In this document: piece after piece, positions 1 to 4,511 of the stretch
Layout: the number at the start of each line of letters is the position of its first letter
Numbering within the stretch: the stretch's first letter is position 1
Assembly (NCBI GenBank): GCA_949486985.1
Contig: CATBLW010000178.1
Span: 1-10,261, forward strand
Reading direction: 5' to 3'
Length of the DNA stretch: 10,261 nucleotides
Source: Prochlorococcus marinus str. MIT 9215
GTDB lineage: Bacteria > Cyanobacteriota > Cyanobacteriia > PCC-6307 > Cyanobiaceae
The notes under the pieces: model-generated
Seen by the model: only the letters and a program-made list of their open reading frames with translations
Database searches by the model: none
What the model was told of the DNA's origin: nothing
Made by a program: the position numbers and the translations under genes

Positions 1-89
1 CCTGGCCATCGGGGAGCCCGGACTTTCCTCAACCGGATCACAGCCAAAGGCTGTGCCGATTGCGATCACCTCGCCTGCTTTCAAACCCC
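1..89 (-). ncRNA. rnpB: RNase P RNA, 5' part (gene runs off the left edge)
   Basis: This is the 5' portion of bacterial type A RNase P RNA, the catalytic RNA that trims the 5' ends of pre-tRNAs. On the minus strand the near-universal motif GAGGAAAGTCCGGGCTCC is read across 30-13. Just before it is a GCACAGCC-TTT-GGCTGTG hairpin, as expected for the P3 region. The 5' end is placed near the GGGG at 89-86 and is uncertain by several bases; the 3' part lies outside the window. A minus-strand -10-like CATTAT (95-90) lies directly upstream, so the rest of the promoter must extend into the tRNA-Arg 5' fragment. It is host DNA outside the mobile element. Confidence 0.9.
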
Positions 90-95
90 ATAATG
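89..95. promoter_or_regulatory. Overlapping divergent -10 boxes between rnpB and the tRNA-Arg 5' end
   Basis: CATAAT (89-94, plus) lies about 10 bp before the tRNA-Arg 5' end. Its near-complement CATTAT (95-90, minus) lies in front of rnpB. The two host RNA genes are only about 15 bp apart, so their promoters must overlap: the rnpB -35 region would fall inside the first bases of the tRNA gene, and the tRNA -35 region inside rnpB. No good -35 box is seen on either strand, so the call rests on spacing and the -10 boxes only. Confidence 0.4.
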
Positions 96-104
96 ACCTT
101 TACT

Positions 105-146
105 GGGGCTGTAGCTCAGCCGGATAGAGCGACGGTTTCCTAAACC
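105..146 (+). pseudogene. tRNA-Arg(CCT) 5' fragment: left attachment site (attL)
   Basis: These 42 bases are identical to the first 42 bases of the complete tRNA-Arg(CCT) at 9226-9299: acceptor strand, D arm, anticodon 5' strand, the anticodon loop TTCCTAA and three bases of the 3' anticodon strand. After 146 the sequence diverges completely and no T arm follows. It is the host gene's original 5' half, cut off by element insertion. Sequence 5' of the two copies is unrelated (ACT at 102-104 against AGG at 9223-9225 before the shared GGGG), so the identity is confined to the tRNA. Transcription from the old tRNA promoter would give a non-functional half-tRNA running into the element. Confidence 0.92.
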
Positions 147-444
147 TTCATGACGTGTAGTGGTTGAATGTGATTTGAGCGGATTGGCGCTCTTTCTAGG
201 TTAAAAATTTAGACTAAAACCAGCCTGGAATCCTCCTGCAGGAGCTTTTAGGCTCCAAAAGCTTCCACAATTTTTAGGCCGCGGCTAAACCTTTGTCGGC
301 GGCGGGTGTAGAGCAGCCGACCTGATCTCTTCTCTCCGCCATACACCCTTAATCGAACGCCAAGACTTCGGTATTAGCGCTTGGGTCGGCGTGTTCTCCT
401 TGCTGTTCGGGTTTCAAGCACTCAGATTGCGGCAACATTGATGC
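147..444. other. Left end of the element: non-coding, rich in inverted repeats
   Basis: No gene is seen here. The region carries one copy of the TTTAGACTAAAA box (208-219). It also has a perfect 12-bp palindrome CTCCTGCAGGAG (233-244), overlapping a hairpin GGAGC-6 nt-GCTCC (241-256), and GGCCGCGGC (278-286), which recurs at the right end. Two longer inverted repeats follow: GGGTGTA (304-310) with TACACCC (342-348), and CCAAG (360-364) with CTTGG (380-384). This is what an attachment-site arm region with recombinase binding sites can look like. It must also hold the promoter of the nuclease gene at 445, but no convincing -35/-10 pair was found. Confidence 0.6.
208..219 (+). repeat. TTTAGACTAAAA box, left-end copy
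   Basis: An exact copy of a 12-bp sequence found three times at the other end of the element (9017-9061), in the same orientation. The matching flank also includes AA before and CC after, as in the right-end copies. It lies 62 bp inside the left tRNA repeat. Repeats at both ends of an integrative element, close to the core sites, are the usual arrangement of integrase arm-type or excisionase sites. Confidence 0.65.
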
Positions 445-1359
445 ATGGACCCACAGTCACTCCTCCAGGCAGAAAGAGGCAGGCGATCCGCCATGTGGGA
501 GGCGGTCCAACGCATCCAGGAGGAAAGACCGCTGGTCGCTGATGAGGTGCGCGAAATCGGCTGCTACAACGGCGCGAGAGGCATTTGGCGAGACAAAAGA
601 TCGACCTCTGATCTCACCCCTTCAGGCAACGGGGTGTGCGTAGGGATCAGTAGTAGAGGGAAATATGAAGACGAGATCCTCGAAGAGACAGGCACCTACG
701 ACTACCCAGCAACGAAATCGAGCACATATGACGAAGGAGACATCGACTCAATGCGGACAGCGTTGGAGTTGGGACTACCTGTCTTCCTCATCAGAGACAC
801 CAACTCCAAAGGTGAGTTGGTCCAGGGGAAAGGACCAAAGCGCAGGGTGGATCGAATCGAGTTCCTTGAGGACGACCCGATCAGCGGCAACTTGGTTTTC
901 ACCTTCTCGCTTGGTGGAAGAATGGACTACCGACTGCCTGCGGATGAAGAGGGGTCTTGCTTTCAGGCGAGAGAGACAACCAAAAGGGAGGTCAGAACCA
1001 AGAAGCGCAGTCAGGCAGCGTTTAGAGCGGCAGTCGTTAGGCGTTATGGCGGTAAGCGTTGCGCCCTTTGTGACGCCCCGTCAGAAGTGATTGAGGCAGC
1101 GCACATCGTTCCCGTCAGCGACAACGGAAGCGACGACAGCGGGAATGGATTGCTTCTTTGCCGGAACCATCATGCCTTGTTCGACATGGGTAAGTGGTGC
1201 TTGGAACCCACTTCGCTGGAGGTCATCCCAGCAAAAGGACACAACCTCCAATCCCTTGGAGTACCTCGACCGAACGTAAGTCACCTCAAAGTAACCCCAA
1301 ACCAAGAAGGTCTCGACTGGCGTTGGGGGCAATTTGCTAGGAAGTCAACTCACTCTTAG
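445..1359 (+). CDS. HNH endonuclease with SRA/PUA-like N-terminal region (putative modification-dependent restriction enzyme)
   Basis: 304 aa. The C-terminal third is a clear HNH nuclease of the HNH_2 type: CALC (206-209), EAAHI with H220, GNGLLLC with N234 and C239, then NHHALFD (241-247). The histidines and Asn would form the ββα-metal site and the cysteines a zinc knuckle. The N-terminal part has CVGISSRGKYEDEI (65-78), TGTYDYPAT (82-90) and LGLPVFLIR (109-117), which recall the YEDD...YTG pattern of SRA/PUA-like modified-base readers. That assignment is by pattern only. SRA-HNH fusions cut DNA carrying modified cytosine, so a type IV restriction role against phages is plausible. ATG 445 is used; an upstream ATG at 441 is out of frame and no clear ribosome-binding site is visible. 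It lies at the left edge of the element, alone on its strand, a usual place for cargo. Confidence 0.75.
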   Translation: MDPQSLLQAERGRRSAMWEAVQRIQEERPLVADEVREIGCYNGARGIWRDKRSTSDLTPSGNGVCVGISSRGKYEDEILEETGTYDYPATKSSTYDEGDIDSMRTALELGLPVFLIRDTNSKGELVQGKGPKRRVDRIEFLEDDPISGNLVFTFSLGGRMDYRLPADEEGSCFQARETTKREVRTKKRSQAAFRAAVVRRYGGKRCALCDAPSEVIEAAHIVPVSDNGSDDSGNGLLLCRNHHALFDMGKWCLEPTSLEVIPAKGHNLQSLGVPRPNVSHLKVTPNQEGLDWRWGQFARKSTHS

Positions 1360-1526
1360 AAGGAGAATTGAATTTTTAGGTATTTAGAAATGTTGGGATG
1401 ATTTCAGAGCCTTGATTCTTCAATTTGTGGACAGCACTTCAGTAAAATTCGTAGACTGATGAGTCATATGTGAGGTATTTCAACCCACTCTCTTTGTAAA
1501 CAGGCTTTCTTTTGTCACCATGCAGG

Positions 1527-1814
1527 TCAAATAACCTCCAGGTGTTTTTCATCAGCCAGTCTCCATTCTTCGTATCCACTAGCCCATTGAACCAGAGCAT
1601 CACGTCCTTCTTGGAAATACCACCTATCACGCAAGTCAATTATTTTGCCTTTCTTTGGCCTCCATAAGGCACGAGGAATTGGCAAACCAATAGAGTCTGG
1701 CAATAATCCAACGTTGACATCGACTGAAATTCCCTTCGGCTTGCCATGATGTTCGCAGTGAGCAACGTATCCGTGATACGTCTCCTTAACCCGATCTCCA
1801 ATTGCGAATTCCAT
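1527..1814 (-). CDS. Small SH3-like protein, unknown function, coupled to the 306-aa membrane protein
   Basis: 95 aa, not recognised. It begins MEFAIGDRVKE, a pattern common at the start of small SH3-like β-barrels (KOW/Tudor-like), followed by β-rich stretches (VDVNVGLL, ALWRP, RWYF) and an acidic C-terminus. The ATG lies only 6 nt after the stop of the 306-aa gene, so the two are almost certainly one translationally coupled unit and may work together. No signal peptide or membrane segment is seen. The frame ends just after an A5 run; a second open frame (to 1439) continues for about 35 residues in protein-like sequence, so a longer product by frameshift is possible. Base composition is more AT-rich than the recombinase genes. 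Confidence 0.6.
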   Translation of the reverse strand: MEFAIGDRVKETYHGYVAHCEHHGKPKGISVDVNVGLLPDSIGLPIPRALWRPKKGKIIDLRDRWYFQEGRDALVQWASGYEEWRLADEKHLEVI

Positions 1815-1820
1815 ATAGAT

Positions 1821-2741
1821 CTAAGCAGCAGGTAAAGCAACAACATCAATAGTTAACGACCCATCTTCATCACGTTTTAGATCATAAATCAAACCTTTCA
1901 TATAGCCTTGGATCGAAGCCAGGCAATCTCTCTCTTGCTTCGATGGATTTTTCACCAATGAAGTAACTAACCTTAGAGCCAAGCCAACACTTCCCAGAAG
2001 TCCTAGAGGAGCCATCACCGTCGACAGTGTTGGAATCATTAGCAATAGGACTGCAAGAAACACAGATACTGGGAGAGCGCCTGCTGCCATAAGCCCACTT
2101 TTTTTAAGGATGTCCATCAAAATTTCCTGCTTTCTCTCGTTGGTTCCATTTATCAATTCATCTCGTTGGAGCAAAAACATGTCTAACGCAGTGATGGCAG
2201 CGGCGTAAACACCAGCTTCAAATGCATTTCCCAACGTCCTTTGCCAAAATTCTTGAGTCCGAACTGCTGTTAGGACTGCATCAAAGTGATTTTCAAAACT
2301 TGCCTGAATTCGTGCAGAGTTTGACATGTCTTGTGGGCCTCTAGTCCGGTTCTTGGAGGCGTCTTCCCAGATCGCGTTCGTTGGATCAGAAGCCCTGGCC
2401 GGATTATTTTTTTGACTTTCAATGTGAGACCAGTCTTTTCCTTTCAAATATTCTTCAACAAATTTTGTGCCATATTTTGTGATTTCACCTGGCAACGCTT
2501 GAACAGCATCTAACCTATCAATTTTATATTTATTTGCTGTGTTAATTATCTGGTTAATCTGATCCATGTCAAATGGAATATCTGCAAAACGACTCAAGGA
2601 TGCCCCAACAGCTCCCATGCCGATAGTTGCCACTGCAGTTGCTTTGTCTGCAATGGGTTGTGTCTTTTTTAAGGCGGATTTGGCTAATCCTTTTATTCCG
2701 CTAGGTGTGTTGCCCTTTATCTGTTCAATAAAATTCGACAT
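1821..2741 (-). CDS. Membrane protein with HNH-like H-N-N motif, unknown function
   Basis: 306 aa, no family recognised with certainty. Residues 103-139 read DWSHIES(...)TNAIWED(...)NRTRG, which parallels the HNH consensus DHI...(G)..N....C..N..KG with H106, N122 and N131 at the expected spacing. The zinc cysteines are absent. The C-terminal half has two hydrophobic segments (about 217-240 and 242-260), and a weaker one lies near 35-50. The protein is therefore probably inner-membrane bound with a soluble nuclease-like middle domain, or one that has lost activity. It forms a two-gene unit with the 95-aa protein. The gene is AT-rich compared with the neighbouring serine recombinase, suggesting a separate origin as cargo. 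Toxin, abortive-infection or surface-exclusion roles are possible but not shown. The start is ATG at 2741, with no strong ribosome-binding site. Confidence 0.65.
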   Translation of the reverse strand: MSNFIEQIKGNTPSGIKGLAKSALKKTQPIADKATAVATIGMGAVGASLSRFADIPFDMDQINQIINTANKYKIDRLDAVQALPGEITKYGTKFVEEYLKGKDWSHIESQKNNPARASDPTNAIWEDASKNRTRGPQDMSNSARIQASFENHFDAVLTAVRTQEFWQRTLGNAFEAGVYAAAITALDMFLLQRDELINGTNERKQEILMDILKKSGLMAAGALPVSVFLAVLLLMIPTLSTVMAPLGLLGSVGLALRLVTSLVKNPSKQERDCLASIQGYMKGLIYDLKRDEDGSLTIDVVALPAA

Positions 2742-2780
2742 TGTTGAACTTCAGGATGAACAACTGCTGGCTCAAGTGTC

Positions 2781-3566
2781 TCATGATTTTGGCTTTAAGC
2801 CTGATGTGTCAAGAGCTTCGGGGTTAGTGAATGCGTTAAACGCATAATTTGCTCTTAGGTCAAGTCTTGCGATCACTCGTCCAACAGTGGTGTGGTTCCA
2901 CAACGATCCACGTTCAGTGCGATGTCCAGCGTCATTGAGAGCAGCTGCAATCGCGCGCCGTGACTGACCTGCATCAACCAATGGAGCAATCAAACCTCGC
3001 AACGCCTGAGCACGTTCCAGTGCTTCACCTTTGCGCGCTTGAGACGCTTTGACAGCTTCCTCTCTGCGTCCTCCGAGCTTCACGCCTCTGGCCTTTGCAG
3101 CAGCCAATGCTTCACGGGTTCTCTCACCAATCCGCTCTGCTTCGAACTGAGCAACCTGCGCCATCACGCCAAGGATCATCCGGCCGGCTGCATTGGTTGC
3201 ATCAACGTCAGGCAGATCAGCAAACAGCAGACCTGGGAAGCCATTTCCTGCCACCTCTTTGCTCAGGCGATTGACCAGCTCAGCATCACGAGCCAACCGA
3301 TCCAACTTGGCAACCACCAGAACCGCCTTTGCTTTGCGTGCAGCTTCAAGCGCCTGGGCGAGAACAGGGCGCTTGCTCTTGCGGCCACTTTCTATCTCGG
3401 TGAACTCATCGATGACTTCACCACCTCTCGACTCAACCAAGGAGCGAACCTTCTCCTGCTGCGCCTCAATTCCCAGTCCGCTGTCGCCCTGCTCTTCAGT
3501 CGAAACACGGAAGTAGGCGACGAACTCCTGAGACACTTTCAAAGGGGTTGAACTTGTTCCAGACAA
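2781..3566 (-). CDS. Resolvase/invertase-family serine recombinase
   Basis: 261 aa. Residues 15-160 form a complete serine-recombinase catalytic domain: YFRVSTEEQ with the likely nucleophile S22 and R20, KLDRLARD (87-94), NAAGRMILGVMAQVAQFEAERIGERTREAL (125-154, the dimer-interface helix) and KARGVKLG. A helix-turn-helix region follows (about 185-233) with AIAAALNDAGHRTERGSLW and TTVGRVI, close to the DNA-binding end of invertases and resolvases. The long zinc-ribbon and coiled-coil part of large serine integrases is missing, so it is more likely a resolvase, invertase or dimer-resolution enzyme than a second integrase (inference). The first possible start is TTG at 3566; GTG at 3536 is an alternative, and there is no ATG before the active site. 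The start is therefore uncertain. It lies upstream of the membrane-protein pair on the same strand. Confidence 0.9.
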   Translation of the reverse strand: MSGTSSTPLKVSQEFVAYFRVSTEEQGDSGLGIEAQQEKVRSLVESRGGEVIDEFTEIESGRKSKRPVLAQALEAARKAKAVLVVAKLDRLARDAELVNRLSKEVAGNGFPGLLFADLPDVDATNAAGRMILGVMAQVAQFEAERIGERTREALAAAKARGVKLGGRREEAVKASQARKGEALERAQALRGLIAPLVDAGQSRRAIAAALNDAGHRTERGSLWNHTTVGRVIARLDLRANYAFNAFTNPEALDTSGLKPKS

Positions 3567-3988
3567 TAAACCAAGCCGGCACAGCTATCAACGACCCTTG
3601 AACATGTCCCGGACTGCATCGCTGGACATGACTGAGGCGTATTTTGACTTCCCAGGGTGTGACAATCCTGGGCTGGCACAACACCTTCAAGTCTCTGGAG
3701 ATTGCACAGAGCGGGCGAGCTCGCCCCCTATTTCAGCCACTCTCGCGGGATTGCTGGGCCAATCGAATAGTTGAGCCTATGGCGATTTGCCAATGCCGGG
3801 TGGCTATCGCAGTATTAATCGCCCCTTCTAATCGAAACTAATTAATCAGAAATGTCAGATCACTTAACCCAGTAGGCATTGGTCAAGGGCGGGGCCAAAA
3901 AAATCTGACTTGCATTTTCTGATTTTGCAAAAATAACAAGCCTTGTTAGTGTGTAAAAATTGAATTCACTAATTCTGCTAAGCGCATC
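3567..3988. other. Intergenic region with clustered inverted repeats (candidate recombination or operator region)
   Basis: No credible gene. Between the divergent serine recombinase and the 168-aa gene are three compact inverted repeats: CATGTCC/GGACATG (3603-3609 and 3624-3630), CCCAGG/CCTGGG (3651-3656 and 3667-3672) and a perfect 14-bp palindrome GGGCGAGCTCGCCC (3713-3726). A looser pair, AATCAGAAA with TTTTCTGATT plus TCAGAT with ATCTGA, frames 3844-3924. Serine resolvases commonly act at sites made of several inverted half-sites next to their own gene, so this could be the res-type site and promoter. Both flanking genes must have promoters here; none matches consensus well. The right part (3840-3988) is AT-rich. 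Confidence 0.5.
3713..3726. repeat. Perfect 14-bp palindrome GGGCGAGCTCGCCC
   Basis: A perfect dyad with no spacer, about 150 bp upstream of the serine recombinase start. The absence of a loop and of a following T-run makes a terminator unlikely; a protein-binding site or recombination half-sites is more likely. Confidence 0.55.
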
Positions 3989-4495
3989 ATGAAAATAACT
4001 CAAGAAGCACGTTTTTTCTTTGTAGTGGGAAGTGCTTGGCTCATTATTAGCGGGATCAGCGGAATGGCAACTACAAGCCAAGGCAACAAATATGGAGGCT
4101 GGTTTGAAGAAGATTCACTTCTTGCTTTAAGTCAAAGAGGTCAAGGTTCTCTTCAAATAGGACTTGGACTAGGTTTGATGGGTGCTGCATGCCTAAGCAC
4201 TGCCTCAGTCAGCGAAAGCAGATCAGCTAGACCAAGCAATGCAAAAACATTTCCTACGGGTAAAGAGCAACAGCAAGAAAACTATTCAGACAAAACCTCA
4301 GAAAAAGTCATGGAAGATGATTTCATTTCTTGTGTAAAGCTTTACAGGCAAAGAGATGGTGCTGATGCCCCCTTGATGTCTAAGTCATGGCAAGTCAATG
4401 ATGAATTGACGCTTAAAAATAGTGCGGAAAAGATCCTTGCAGATTTCAAGAAAAATAAATCCGGCAATTGGTACTTGACTGCCAAGTATCGTTAA
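3989..4495 (+). CDS. Small membrane protein with two predicted helices, unknown function
   Basis: 168 aa, not recognised. Two hydrophobic segments are visible: about 9-27 (FFFVVGSAWLIISGISGMA) and about 54-72 (LQIGLGLGLMGAACLSTA), joined by a short loop with aromatic and acidic residues. A hydrophilic tail follows, low-complexity at 73-105 and then a small folded-looking part to the end (residues 110-168, KSWQVNDELTLKNSAEKILADFKK). Phage superinfection-exclusion and holin-like proteins can look like this, but so do many unrelated proteins. It is AT-rich, stands alone on the plus strand and converges with the primase gene 16 bp beyond its stop. The ATG at 3989 is the only reasonable start; no ribosome-binding site is obvious. 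Confidence 0.6.
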   Translation: MKITQEARFFFVVGSAWLIISGISGMATTSQGNKYGGWFEEDSLLALSQRGQGSLQIGLGLGLMGAACLSTASVSESRSARPSNAKTFPTGKEQQQENYSDKTSEKVMEDDFISCVKLYRQRDGADAPLMSKSWQVNDELTLKNSAEKILADFKKNKSGNWYLTAKYR

Positions 4496-4511
4496 CGGAT
4501 GTTCAACGACA

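Noticed and set aside
233..263. Rho-independent terminator after the tRNA fragment
   Set aside because: The palindrome and hairpin are present, but alternative pairings compete and only a short TTTT lies within the loop; left as structure without a function.
665..1090. 141-aa plus-strand frame inside the HNH gene
   Set aside because: Low-complexity, Arg/Ser-rich shadow of the nuclease frame, which has clear motifs.
3039..3551. Plus-strand frames of 170 and 107 aa over the serine recombinase
   Set aside because: Antisense to a gene with full catalytic motifs; no recognisable protein content.
3644..3841. 65-aa plus-strand frame in the region before the serine recombinase
   Set aside because: It crosses the palindromes, has no ribosome-binding site and lacks protein-like composition.
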